Source of the DNA: Cervus elaphus
Taxonomy: Eukaryota; Chordata; Mammalia; Artiodactyla; Cervidae
Direction of reading: 5' to 3'
Assembly: GCF_910594005.1 (NCBI RefSeq)
Contig: NC_057823.1
Span: forward strand, 65,160,015 to 65,224,014
Length of the DNA: 64,000 nt
Part shown: in pieces, positions 11,800 through 21,369 of the stretch
Position numbering within the stretch: the stretch's first letter is position 1
Layout: the number at the start of each line of letters is the position of its first letter
Notes under the pieces: generated by a model
Told to the model about the DNA's origin: nothing
What the model saw: the letters and a program-made list of their open reading frames with translations, nothing else
Databases searched by the model: none
Position numbers and translations under genes: made by a program

Positions 11800-12099
11800 A
11801 TTAATTCACTGCTATAAATTTACTAATATTGGTTGATCTGATCTTATCACTTCTCAAGGGCTCAGTACTATGATGGAAACTTTTCACCTTTGCTACTGAC
11901 CTTTCATTTCTTCTCATGCCACTAGAGGCTTGATTTTGCTTCATAGAATATGTTTCACACACTGGATACTGTCTTCCAAAATAGCAGTAAAGATACTTCT
12001 GGGTAGGAGAAGCAATTCTTATCCAGACCTGGGCTATGATGAAGCTATGATGAAGGTCAGGGAACTCACACTTCAACTCTGAGCCAGTGCTGAGACCAA

Positions 12100-12460
12100 C
12101 ATGAGCACTAGACAGAGAGGATTTGTTATTTTCATTAAACTCAAAACTGATCCATAGCATGTAAATCTGACTCTTCTAGAAGCCATCTTGCCTGTATGAG
12201 GGGCCAGGACTTGCCTGGGACAATGGAGCTGACTGATGAAGACATACACATCCATCATAGAAGAGAGCAGAGTCAGGACACAGGTACACACTAGGTCCCG
12301 TGATATTAATTGAACCCCTGGATTCTGCTGGGATTATACTACTTAGCCACCTGAAATAATAAGTTCTCTCCCTCCTTGAAATAGACTGAAGAGTTTTGAT
12401 TTTTTTGTTGTTGTTGCTATTTTTCACTTGAAACTGAAAGATATCCAAATCAAGTAGTTC
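12100..12460 (+). mobile_element. Possible MaLR/MLT-type LTR
   Basis: Resemblance to mammalian MaLR LTRs: 'agaagccatcttgcctgtat', 'ggggccaggac', 'attgaacccctggattctgc', then 'cacctgaaataataagttct' as a polyadenylation-like region. Overlapping antisense frames (12073-12291, 12176-12448) have no recognisable product. Moderate to low confidence. Confidence 0.4.
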
Positions 12461-12488
12461 TTAAGAGACTGAGAATTTATAGCCACAT

Positions 12489-12565
12489 GTGAGCTGCATC
12501 CTTGGGCTGACTTTAGAAAGGTCCTAGTGTGAGCTCCATCCCTGGGCTGACTTTAGAAAGGTCCT
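12489..12565. repeat. 40-bp tandem duplication
   Basis: Two adjacent copies with a 40-base period: 12489-12528 and 12529-12565. Both carry 'gggctgactttagaaaggtc' and differ at only a few bases (gctgcatcctt vs gctccatccct). The second copy's end became the target of the SINE at 12566, so 'agaaaggtcct' occurs three times. Confidence 0.9.
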
Positions 12566-12704
12566 GAATGTGAAATGAATGTGAAGTCGCTTAGTTGTGT
12601 CCTACTCTTTGCGACCCCATGGACTGTAGCCAACCAGGCTCCTCCATCCATGGGATTTTCCAGGCAAGAATACTGGAGTGCATTGCCATTTCCTTCTCCA
12701 GGAC
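12566..12704 (-). mobile_element. Bov-tA/Bov-A2 tail SINE (antisense) with TSDs
   Basis: Short antisense copy of the BovB-tail-derived SINE monomer: 'gtgaagtcgcttagttgtgt', 'gcgaccccatggactgtagc', 'gggattttccaggcaagaat' and 'cattgccatttccttctcca'. An 11-bp TSD 'agaaaggtcct' flanks it at 12555-12565 and 12705-12715. Confidence 0.9.
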
Positions 12705-12715
12705 AGAAAGGTCCT

Positions 12716-13729
12716 ATGTTTAGTTAAAATTTGTCTCCTATGCTATACCCATTTCTCCTATCCTTTCATTTGGAGTCAGATGTCTGTTTCTTCACAAAGT
12801 CACATAGATATCTGGGTATAATACTATCCCTCCTCCTCACCCATTCCATCTTCTTCACCCACTCTCTGCCCATCCCCTGCCCAAAGTTTCTTACACACTG
12901 AGATTTCAAACCTAAACTTTAAGTTTGTCTAATCCATAAAATATTTTAATAAGGACATCTCAAAATCACTATATTTGTTATTAAGAAAAATTGTTGGAAT
13001 TAACATTAAATTATCATTAGGTGTCTGTGCACAAGTTGAACAGACTTTCATTTTTGAAGCTGCCTATAAAATGTAAACACTTGAATGGAGAATGATTAAT
13101 ACACTCCATTTACACAGAATCGTGTAGGCTCATGTATCCCAAAGCAACATGAAAACAGCTGTCAAACCTACTCACTTCATTTTTCATGGAATGGGAACAG
13201 ATGCTAAATGTCTCATAAACATCTAGGGCAAGACATAAAGAAGTTGCAAGGGAAACCCTTTCAAATCAGGAAGTATATGCTTCCAAATCCTTGAAAAAAT
13301 AATCATAAACAGTGGTAAAATCAGCAAAATGTTAAAACTTATGCGTGGGTTCCACAGAATACAGGAGACTTTCCCAAGTCAGAAAGAGACCGGAATGAAT
13401 CTCAGGTCTTCAGACATTTACATCCCTTCTGTTTTGATGGTGTCAATTTCACTCAACAGCATATGATCAACTGTCTATTAAATTAGATAGCAAGTGCATC
13501 AGATTGCAGGTGCATTGGATTTGGAAGAAAGAGATAATCATAATCAGGAATTCCCCCCTAACCCCCAATATAAGAGGTGGATTTGATAAGCAACCTGTGA
13601 GTTTGTCAATGGCTGAGATTTAGCTAGGAATTTCACCTTCATTCTGCCTAAATTTCTAATCTAAATGTAATCTAATTCAAATGAAATTTTATGAACAAAG
13701 GAAAATTCTAAGAGTCAAGGTGCTCAAGT
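12716..13729. other. Unassigned DNA
   Basis: No recognised gene or repeat. A pyrimidine-rich stretch spans roughly 12825-12890. Confidence 0.45.
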
Positions 13730-13870
13730 ATTCACAAAGATACATATTTACCAAACATTTTAGACAAAGCACTGTGTTGAATATGTTGTATATGTCGTGA
13801 AGGCAGAAGGTGTGGAGGTGGGTGGGAAATAGATGGTGCCTGCTCTCAAGAAGTTTACAAACTCTGAGGA
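13730..13870 (-). mobile_element. L2 LINE 3' end (antisense), diverged
   Basis: Reads like the reverse complement of the L2 3' end: 'catttaccaaacatttta'-type start, 'caaagcactgtgttgaatat', then 'gcctgctctcaagaagttta' and 'caaactct'. The last part corresponds to the reverse of the 'gactgtaagctc...gagggcag' L2 signature. Confidence 0.55.
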
Positions 13871-14118
13871 AGTTCCTAAGATATGTATTTTTCAGTGTTA
13901 ACTAACAATAAATGTAGTACTATGTTTACCTTATCCTCCCTACTACAGTCATGGGGAACATTCTTTGTCTCTAGAACAGAGTAGACCACACTGACCTGAA
14001 GGGGTAAATAGGTTTGGGTGAACATTTGAGAATCTTAAATTATGACCTTAAGCATCTTATCTCTTTCTCCCTTTAGTTTTTCAAAGACTACTCATCTTCA
14101 AAATCTATCCTAATTCTG

Positions 14119-14634
14119 TTCAGTTCAGTTGCTCAGTTGTGTTCAACTCCTTGTGACCCCACAGACTGCAGCATGCCAGGTTTCCCTGTCCATCACCAAC
14201 TCTCGGAACTTACTCAAACTCATGTCCATTGAGTCGGTGGTGCCATCCAACCATCTCACCCTCTGTTATCCCTTTGTCCTACTGCCTTCAATCTTTCCCA
14301 GCATCAGGGTCTTTTCCAATGAGTCAGTTCTTCTCATCAGGTGCCCAAAGTGTTGGAGTTTCAGCCTCAGCATCAGTACTTCCAATGAATATTCAGGACT
14401 GATTTCCTTTAGGATTGACTGACTGGATATCCTTGCAGTCCAAGGGACTCTCAAGAGTCTTCTCCAACACCACAGTTCAAAAGCATCAATTCTTTGGCAC
14501 TCAGCTTTCATTACAGTCCAATTCTCACATCCATACACGACTATTGGAAAAACCATAGCTTTGAGTAGACAGATCTTTGTCGGCCAAGTAATGTCTCTGT
14601 TTTTTTAATATGCTGTCTGCTTTTTAATATGCTG
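14119..14634 (-). mobile_element. BovB LINE 3' portion (antisense) with TSD
   Basis: Antisense BovB, 5'-truncated in the C-terminal coding region. It starts with the tail 'cagttcagttgctcagttgt' and runs to 'tttttaatatgctgtctgc'. An imperfect 10-bp TSD, cctaattctg (14109-14118) versus cctaatcctg (14635-14644), bounds it. A duplicated 'tttttaatatgctg' near the truncation point suggests slippage. Frames at 14129-14422 (+) and 14266-14556 (-) derive from it. Confidence 0.93.
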
Positions 14635-14783
14635 CCTAATCCTGTGTTCATCTACAAAGCTTTCTTTGAAGTCTCCTGCACTGACTTTAACCTTTCTATG
14701 AGTCCTTGTAACATACTATTGGCAAAGTTTTTGGATGCTTAAACATATGCTGCCTAATACAGTTACTGAATTGATTTCTATGT

Positions 14784-15035
14784 CGATTCCTGGGTCAGGA
14801 AGATCCACTGGAGAAGGGATACACTACCCATTCCAGTATTCTTGGGCTTCTCCTGTGGCTCAGCTGGTAAAGAATCTGCCTGCAATGTGGGAGACCTGGG
14901 TTTGATCCTTGGTTTGGGAAGATCCCCTGGAGAAGGGAAGGGTTACCCATTCCAGTATTCTGGCCTGGAAAATTCCAGGGACTATACAGTCCATGGGGTT
15001 GCAAAGAGTCAGACTGAGCGACTTTCACTTTCACT
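14784..15035 (+). mobile_element. Bov-tA SINE, long (duplicated-head) variant
   Basis: A copy in which a 'gattcctgggtcaggaagat...ccattccagtattctt' segment precedes a complete head ('gggcttctcctgtggctcag', 'gacctgggtttgatcc') and tail ('cagtccatggggttgcaaag', 'gactgagcgactttcact'). A 9-bp TSD 'tttctatgt' lies at 14775-14783 and 15036-15044. Frames on both strands are SINE translations. Confidence 0.92.
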
Positions 15036-15044
15036 TTTCTATGT

Positions 15045-15391
15045 TATGGCTTAGTTCCCCAGCTGGACTGAGCACCTGAGCAATATACTTTACCTTTTCC
15101 TTAGTCCTTAGAACAATACAACTAAAGTGTTTCATGTAATTCAAATGAATAAATGAACTAATGCCAGTTCCCTTTGATCCTCCATGGCTAATCAAGATTA
15201 CTCCAAAAAACTTTTCCTGCTAGCCATCTAAACCCAGTCAGGCTTAAATTACGTGAAGATGTACCTTCAGGTACATCTGATTTTGATTTTTATTGTACCA
15301 CAGCTTCTCTAAATGAACAAAATCCCTTGGTTTACCTACTTAGTCCATTACTAGCCTTTGGGATGTGTGTGGAGGGATAGAATTCAGTGAT
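15045..15391. other. Unassigned DNA
   Basis: No recognised feature between the Bov-tA and the CHR-2 SINE. Confidence 0.5.
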
Positions 15392-15405
15392 AAGAAATCA
15401 TGAGA

Positions 15406-15555
15406 GGGACATCCCTGGTGGTCCAGTGGGTAAGACTCTGTATTCCTAATGCAGGAGACCCAGGTTCAGTCCCTGGTCAGGGAATTAGATCCCACATGCT
15501 GCAACTAAGACCCAGTACAGCTAAATAAATAAATACATATTGAAAAAAAAAAAAA
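15406..15555 (+). mobile_element. CHR-2-type SINE with 14-bp TSD
   Basis: Diagnostic parts are 'gggacatccctggtggtcca', 'atgcaggagacccaggttca', 'ggtcagggaattagatccca' and a tail of TAAA units plus poly-A. The perfect TSD 'aagaaatcatgaga' lies at 15392-15405 and 15556-15569. Confidence 0.93.
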
Positions 15556-15569
15556 AAGAAATCATGAGA

Positions 15570-15904
15570 ATCAAAATAGTCATAATGGTATAAGATTGTT
15601 TATCATGAAAGCACAAAATAACCCAGAGAAGTCTAGCCTAATAGAAGTGCAGCAACTGAAAACTACAGCTAGCTCATCAAGGATCTTACTGGAAAAAGCA
15701 AGAAACTCTGGTGTGTGGAGAGGATGAAAGAGATTTTCAGTGTTGTCAATGAATGTGTAGAGTCCCTGGTTAAAAACACATATATTTAGAGCTCAGCCAA
15801 CAATGTAAGTGATAGTCTAAGTAGCTGAGGAGGAAGAAGAGCACTAAACTTTAATGATTCTTAATGGAACCTTGGTAGGCTACTAGGAAGACTTCATTTA
15901 TATA
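15570..15904. other. Unassigned DNA
   Basis: No recognised repeat or frame. Confidence 0.5.
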
Positions 15905-16118
15905 CAGACTTCCCTGGTGGCTCAGATGGTAAAGAAACTGCCTGCAATGTGAAAGATCTGTGTTCGATCCCTGGGTTGGGAAAATCCCCTGGAGAAGCAA
16001 ATGGCAACCAACTATAGTATTCTTGCCTGGAGAATTCCATAGACAGAGGAGCTTGGTGGGCTACAGTCCATGGGGTTGCAAAGAGTTGGACATGACTGAG
16101 TAACTACGACTTTCACTC
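15905..16118 (+). mobile_element. Bov-tA SINE, near full length
   Basis: Head with an A-box-like 'tggctcagatgg' (15916-15927) and a B-box-like 'tgttcgatccc' (15961-15971), the internal RNA polymerase III promoter elements inherited from the tRNA ancestor. These are followed by 'ggagaattccatagacagag' and the BovB-like tail ending 'ctacgactttcact'. It is one of the better-preserved copies here and is followed at once by an AT microsatellite. Confidence 0.95.
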
Positions 16119-16154
16119 ATATATATATATATAGAGATATAGATATATCCTCCT

Positions 16155-16190
<36 letters not shown>
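16119..16190. repeat. AT/TA microsatellite
   Basis: Two AT-alternating blocks (about 16119-16133 and 16157-16189) separated by 'gagatatagatatatcctcctcc'. They are next to the 3' end of a Bov-tA, from whose tail they probably grew. The Tyr/Ile-rich antisense frame over 16113-16526 starts beyond it and reads into it; it is not a gene. Confidence 0.9.
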
Positions 16191-16191
<1 letters not shown>

Positions 16192-16239
16192 AAATGTATA
16201 TTTATGTCTATATATACATACACTTTTTTTTCATGATAT

Positions 16240-16716
16240 TGTTGGGGAAACTGACTGAATCCATCCGTCATGACTAGGCACCCTAATAACCACTTGCTTG
16301 ACTTAACAATAGGTGCTCCTGGTAAGGGACATGAAACTAACAAGCTACTACCAGACAGAAGAATTTGGGAAAGGTCAAAAGGAGAGAGAGGACACCAGTC
16401 CATATGTCCTAGCAACCTCCCAGAACCTTTTCTGGAAGCCATCTTGGCTGAGTGATACACACAGCACCAGGACCCCAAGTGAGACCGATGGGCCAGAGAT
16501 AACCTGGAAATCAACCCCATCACCATAAAACCTGAGGCTGCCAGCCATGTGGCAGAGCAGTTCTGTTGGGTTCTCTTACCATGCTGCTCGCTGTCCAGGC
16601 ACCCCTTCCCAATAAAGTCTTTTGCTTTGTTAGTTTGTGTGTCTCCTCAGACTATTTATGAACATTACACAAGAGACAACTCTCAGGCCCTGAAAGGAGC
16701 CCCCCTTCCTGCAACA
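16240..16716 (+). mobile_element. Solo LTR of an endogenous retrovirus
   Basis: A 477-bp element starting TGTTG and ending CAACA, a matched terminal inverted repeat of 5 bp. It is flanked by a 4-bp direct repeat ATAT (16236-16239 and 16717-16720). A polyadenylation signal AATAAA lies at 16611-16616, followed by a T/G-rich stretch ('cttttgctttgttagtttgt'). No internal retroviral sequence or second LTR is nearby, so this is a solo LTR left by LTR-LTR recombination. The 4-bp TSD and ends fit a gammaretrovirus-like (ERV1) family, perhaps a ruminant BTLTR; the family name is inference. Frames at 16113-16764 within or across it are non-coding. Confidence 0.88.
16611..16616 (+). promoter_or_regulatory. 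LTR polyadenylation signal
   Basis: AATAAA within the solo LTR, followed about 15-35 bases later by T- and GT-rich sequence typical of a downstream cleavage element. It would mark the R region of the former provirus. Confidence 0.6.
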
Positions 16717-16770
16717 ATATTGCATGGCTGCCATAAAAATAAAAGAAAGAGCTTCCATGTTTGATCACTT

Positions 16771-16904
16771 CAGTTCAGTTCAGTCACTCCGTCATGTCCA
16801 ACTCTTTGCGACCCCATGAATCGCAGCACGCCAGGCCTCCTTGTCCACCACCAACTCCCGGAGTTTACTCAAATTCATGTCAATCGAGTCGGTGATGCCA
16901 TCCA
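16771..16904 (-). mobile_element. Very short BovB 3' end (antisense) with 11-bp TSD
   Basis: Only 134 bp of BovB tail: 'cagttcagttcagtcactcc', 'gcgaccccatgaatcgcagc', 'gccaggcctccttgtccacc', stopping at 'ggtgatgccatcca'. The perfect TSD 'tttgatcactt' lies at 16760-16770 and 16905-16915. Little divergence and retained CpGs suggest a relatively recent insertion. Confidence 0.95.
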
Positions 16905-16915
16905 TTTGATCACTT

Positions 16916-17409
16916 AGGTCTCTTTTAATACCTTCTCAGCAGGTGGGGCATCTACCCTGAGAATCTTCTCTTAGGCAGAGGCGATTTTTAAAGCAGTCAT
17001 CAGGCAAGATCAATGCTCCTGAACTGCCCTCAGAGGAAGCACCTTAAGGAAGAATTGTTATCTTTGTTTTTGTTATTGTTCTCTTTAGTCTCCAACAAAA
17101 TTAGCATCTGTTAACTGAAATAGAGTAAAAAGAATAATACAATAGGGTCCAATTACACACAGTCCGAAGCTGAAGCACAGCCAGATGAATGCTAATTCAG
17201 TTATTAAATAACAGCCTGTATTTATTCCAAATGAGTGGCTGGATCTTGTACAAGTGGCAGGTCTTTGCAGATTCTCGCTTACTAGAAAGCACATCCTTGG
17301 CTATAAGACAGTATCATTTCTATCTATCAGGACAAAGAGAGTAGATAATGCGGCTGATCTGAAATCTTGTAGCACAGAAAGTCTTCACCAGCCTTCTTTC
17401 TAATATGTG
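16916..17409. other. Unassigned DNA
   Basis: No recognised repeat. A 69-codon antisense frame at 17085-17294 is hydrophobic and cysteine-rich but has no recognisable family or start context, so it is probably chance. Confidence 0.45.
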
Positions 17410-17597
17410 TTCTAGTCTTGTCTGTTTGTGACTCTATTGACTGTAGCCTGCCAGCCTCCTCTGTCCACGGGATTCTCCAGGCAGGAATACCGTAGTGGTT
17501 TGCCACTTCCTCCCTCAGGAGATCTTCCCAACCCAGGGATGAAGTCTCCTGCATTGGCAGGTGGCTTCTTTAAGCACTGTGCCACCTGGGAAGCCCT
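17410..17597 (-). mobile_element. Bov-tA SINE (antisense), diverged
   Basis: Order from tail to head: 'tctagtcttgtctgtttgtg', 'attgactgtagcctgccagc', 'gggattctccaggcaggaat', 'gatcttcccaacccaggga' and 'tgccacctgggaagccc'. Both overlapping frames (17327-17554 -, 17428-17775 +) are SINE-derived. Confidence 0.88.
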
Positions 17598-17599
17598 CT

Positions 17600-18100
17600 T
17601 TTCAATTTACAAATATTCTAAGTCCTTGTCTCTTAGTGTAATTGAGCAGGACTCTAAGGGGCCTTCCTGGGACAGGCCCTCTCCCATATCCTCTGCATCT
17701 GAGGCACATTTCCCAAGTTGTTTTACAGATATTAAACCACCCCCACCCACCCACCCAATCAATGAAAGACTTTAACTACTTGATGATCATGAACACATAA
17801 CCCCAGTCCTCCTGGAACCCAAGGACTGATAATGTTAACCCCTGTGACATTACCTTGTTACCTCACCATCAACCAATCAGAGAATTGAGCATGAGCTGAA
17901 CACACACCCTGCCATCCTCCTTCCTTATGTGGCTTTTAAAAATGCTTTGCAGAAACCTTTCCAGGAATTCAGGGTTTTTTAAGAGCATGAGCCACCCATC
18001 TCTTTCCATGACCCTACAATAAATCTTCCTTTGCTCCAAATTCTGATGTTTCAGCTTGTTTAGCCTCACTGTGCATTGGGCACACAAAATTGCACTAACA
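17600..18100 (+). mobile_element. Old ERV-type LTR (boundaries approximate)
   Basis: LTR-like organisation: a CCAAT-box-like 'caaccaatcagagaattgag' (about 17871), 'ttatgtggcttttaaaaatg' (TATA-like region), a polyadenylation signal within 'ctacaataaatcttcctttg' (about 18014) followed by a GT-rich 'tgatgtttcagcttgtttag', and an end near 'gggcacacaaaattgcac'. No TSD or clean termini are visible, so it is older than the LTR at 16240. Class is uncertain (ERV1-like by resemblance). Confidence 0.65.
17736..17757 (+). repeat. C-rich CCCA repeat
   Basis: Short 'ccacccccacccacccaccc' run inside the old LTR. The minus strand has four G tracts. Confidence 0.8.
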
Positions 18101-18207
18101 TTAACATACTGATCATTTAGTCGAAACTACTTTTTCTTCAAGTTGTATGACAATAGAAATTATGCTTCAAGCCAGAACAGTTTTGATAGCGAAAAGAAAA
18201 TTGAAGG

Positions 18208-18650
18208 TCTTAGTTTCTCAGTCATATCCAGCTCTTTGTGACCCCATGGACTGTTGCCTGCCAGGCTCCTCTATCCATGGAATTCTCCAGGCAAGAGTGC
18301 TGGCTGCTGTTGCTGCTAAGTCACTTCAGTCCTGTCCGACTCTTTGCGACCTCATAGATGGTAGCCCACCAGGCTCCCCCATCCCTGGGATTCTCCAGGC
18401 AAGAATACTGGAGTAGGCTGCCATTTCCTTCTCCAATGGATGAAAGTAAAAAGTGAAAGTGAAGTCTCTCAGTCGTGCAACTCCATGGACCTTAGCCTAC
18501 CAGGCTCCTCCGTCCATGGGATTTTCCAGGCAAGAGTACTGGAGTAGATAGCAATTTCCTTCGCCAGGGGATCTTCCCAACCCAGGGACTGAATCCAGGT
18601 ATCTGACATTGCAAGCAAATTCTTTATCATCTGAGCCACCAGTGAAGCCC
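18208..18650 (-). mobile_element. Bov-tA SINE (antisense) split by Bov-A2
   Basis: The tail part (18208-18302, 'ctcagtcatatccagctctt' to 'ccaggcaagagtgctgg') and head part (18566-18650, 'aggggatcttcccaacccag' to 'ccaccagtgaagccc') form one Bov-tA once the intervening Bov-A2 is removed. Frames at 18147-18416 (+) and 18469-18669 (-) are SINE translations. Confidence 0.85.
18303..18565 (-). mobile_element. Bov-A2 SINE (antisense) inside Bov-tA
   Basis: Dimer of two BovB-tail monomers joined by 'tgaaagtaaaaagtgaaagt' (18440-18459). It starts with the GCT-rich end 'gctgctgttgctgctaagtc'. No clear TSD is present. The last part ('gcaatttccttcgcc') could belong to either element, so recombination between homologous tails is an alternative to simple insertion. 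Confidence 0.85.
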
Positions 18651-19526
18651 TACTGAAATGATTATGCACTCTTAAACTGGTTTTATTTTTATTTTATATT
18701 TTTATTGTTTTATATTTATTGTCCTATTCTTAAACTATCTTCAAAAATAAAAGTATTTCTTAAAATACAAAAGCAACATATATTTGCATGCAAATTTTAT
18801 AAAACTTTATATTGATTGCTTAAATATTAAAAATAAAATGATCGGAAAAAGAGATAATCGAGAACTTTAGTCAGTTTACCAGCCATATTTGTCTTTTATC
18901 AAATACATTATTTATTTAGTTTTTCTGAGGAATGTATGTTTTCCCCAATAGTGTGGCTTTGTTATTATTACTGCTTTTTCTTTAAAATTACTTGCAAGTT
19001 TCTTCAAAGTTGCATTTTGCATTTAATAAATTTGACAAATTTGACAACTTAAAAGTAACATTTTTCTACAAAATTTTAAATTATAAAACTTCTCTAGATA
19101 TGGTATCTACTTATTAGAGGTCCATTCTGCTAAATAGAAAATAGTCTCTTGTACACAAATGTTTTCATACTTTTTTAGCTTTGACTTAAGAGTTCATTTC
19201 TTCATTAAATATTTTTATGGGAAAAAATTCTTCCAAGTAACTTACCTCTATGATTGATTTGATATTTTTAAGTTGATAAAGCACAATCATATATCATTTT
19301 AATTTCATTCTATTTCAGTAGGGAGTGAAAATCTATCCATTCAGAATATGAGCTTCATCAAAAGGTTTTCCTTATACATCAAGATAATACCCCAACTGTA
19401 GAATTTCAAGTTTAAAATTCAGCATAACATTTTTGCACTCTCATGATTTCATGTGACTGGCTCTTCCTCATTTTATAGGAAAAGTTTTGTACTATTTTTT
19501 AGTTTGCGAGATTTGTTACAACAGTG
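18651..19526. other. Unassigned, very A+T-rich DNA
   Basis: Long T-rich and TA-rich stretches (for example 'ttttatttttattttatatt' near 18679). No recognised repeat, gene or microsatellite of note. Confidence 0.5.
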
Positions 19527-20075
19527 GCAGCCATTTTAGAAAATGGTATGGTAGTTTCTTATACACTTAGAAAAACATACACTCACTAAATCATCCAGTA
19601 ATTCCTCTCCTCGGTATTTACCCAAGAGAAATAAAAAGTTATGTTCACACAAATATGTGTATGTGAATGTTTGTAGCAACTCCGTCCATAATTGCCAAAA
19701 GCTGAATACAGTCCAAGTGTCCTCCAAATTGTTACTGGGTAAAAGAACTCTGGTACATCCACGCCATGAAGTACTACATTACAGAGGAATGAAGAACGCA
19801 TTACCCTAAGAGAAAGAATCCACTCATAGGATTACTACTGCATGATTCAGTTTACATTACATTCTGGAAAAGGGAAAAAACATAGGAATAGAGAGTGAGA
19901 GTAGGAAAGGGACTGACTATATAGGATATAAAGAGACTTTGATAGAACCATTATATACCTGATTGTGGTGGTAGTTATAAGATTAAACAAGCTCATCAAA
20001 ATAAATAGAAATGTACAACAGAGGGAGTGAATTTTAAGGTAAGTAAATCGTACCACAGTGAAATTATCTCCAAAA
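19527..20075 (+). mobile_element. Old L1 (L1M) 3' portion
   Basis: Decayed L1 ORF2 end plus 3' region: 'atggtatggtagtttcttat', 'tcatccagtaattcctctcc', 'atttacccaagagaaataaa', 'gtccataattgccaaaagct', 'gaagtactacattacagagg'. This is the familiar order of old mammalian L1M. Frames of 63-84 codons on the minus strand are chance. Confidence 0.78.
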
Positions 20076-21369
20076 AAAGCTCTTAAAAACAAACAGACCA
20101 AAAAAAAAAAATTAATTCAAGGTTGGAATTACATGGTAGCTCTAATTAATATGAATATTGGAAACTCATATCAAAATTACTAATATTTTCCCAAAGTAAT
20201 TAAAACTCAGGTAATTAATATAATACTTGGGCCAGGAAACAAACAAATACACCTTAAGGGGTTGAAAAAACAGGTAGATGTACTTTGTACTCCACTGTAC
20301 TACTAATATTTGAATAAAGACTGTCTACAAATTCTTATGGAAACAAAACAAAAAAAAAAAATGTAGAGGGTTCTTTTACAAAAATCAGTGATACAATAAG
20401 ACTCCATTAGGTGACTTTAATAAAAACTTAAATATTTCTGAAAATCAACTAAATTTGGGCAGCAAAGAGAAAAAGTGAGTATCACCGCAATGAAAGTTTA
20501 AAAAAAAAATACATTCAATCCTATCTCTGTTAAACAAATGTCACGGTTTAATTATCTTAATTCTTCCTGCATAAAAATGGTTGTAAATTTTGACAACTGC
20601 TATGTCTATTTTGATTGGTTAAAAACAATAACAAAAAAAACCCTCATGTTGCTTGGAGGCAGTTATAAATATGGATGTCTAACAAATAGTGCCAAGTACA
20701 TTTCAGCTTCATAAATTTAATTTAGTAAGAACACTTAATTTAGAACAAATATAATATTACATCACAGCAAAATGTGTATTCTTTTTACCACCATAAAAAT
20801 TATTTGCAATGATGAAATTTTAAATTGAACTTATATTATCAAAATAATGTCATATTTCACCACTGACAGATGAAGTTTACAAAGTTTTACATTGATTCCA
20901 TGAAATGGTTAACACTGATTCATGACTGGAATGAATTAATTTTATAATAGAAGCATTTGATGGTAACAATGGAAAACAGGCTTCGTTAGCAACCTGCAAA
21001 GTCCTTTTTCTGCTAAACTGAAGCCATGTATTATCAGTTATTGTTTCATTTCCTGTGCATTCACAGAAAACTTAGAAATACGAACGAGCAAAATTAAACG
21101 TAGAAGATTATTAATTTGATTTTTGACTACACATTTGTTAAAAAGTGCAAATTCTTTGACCCCGAACCCAAACCTACTTGAAGCAAAAACTCTGGAGGTA
21201 GACCTCAGCTGTCTGTGTTTTAACAAGGCTCCCAGGATACACAGATACACATGTAAATATAAGAATGTTATCTCAATGAAAAGTCATATTTCACAGAGTG
21301 CTCTGCAAATGTACCTTCTGCAGTTAGAAGCATTAAATCTGTTTTGGAGAAATTCTTCATGAAACAATT
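20076..21369. other. Unassigned A+T-rich DNA
   Basis: Short poly-A runs near 20101, 20351 and 20500. Overlapping + and - frames at 21038-21362 match nothing I know. No acceptor/donor pair clearly bounds them. Confidence 0.45.

Noticed and set aside
15905..16118. tRNA gene in the SINE head
   Set aside because: A- and B-box-like motifs are present, but there is no foldable tRNA cloverleaf; it is the Bov-tA head.
16113..16526. 137-codon minus-strand frame
   Set aside because: It reads across the solo LTR into an AT microsatellite (Ile/Tyr repeats); no gene.
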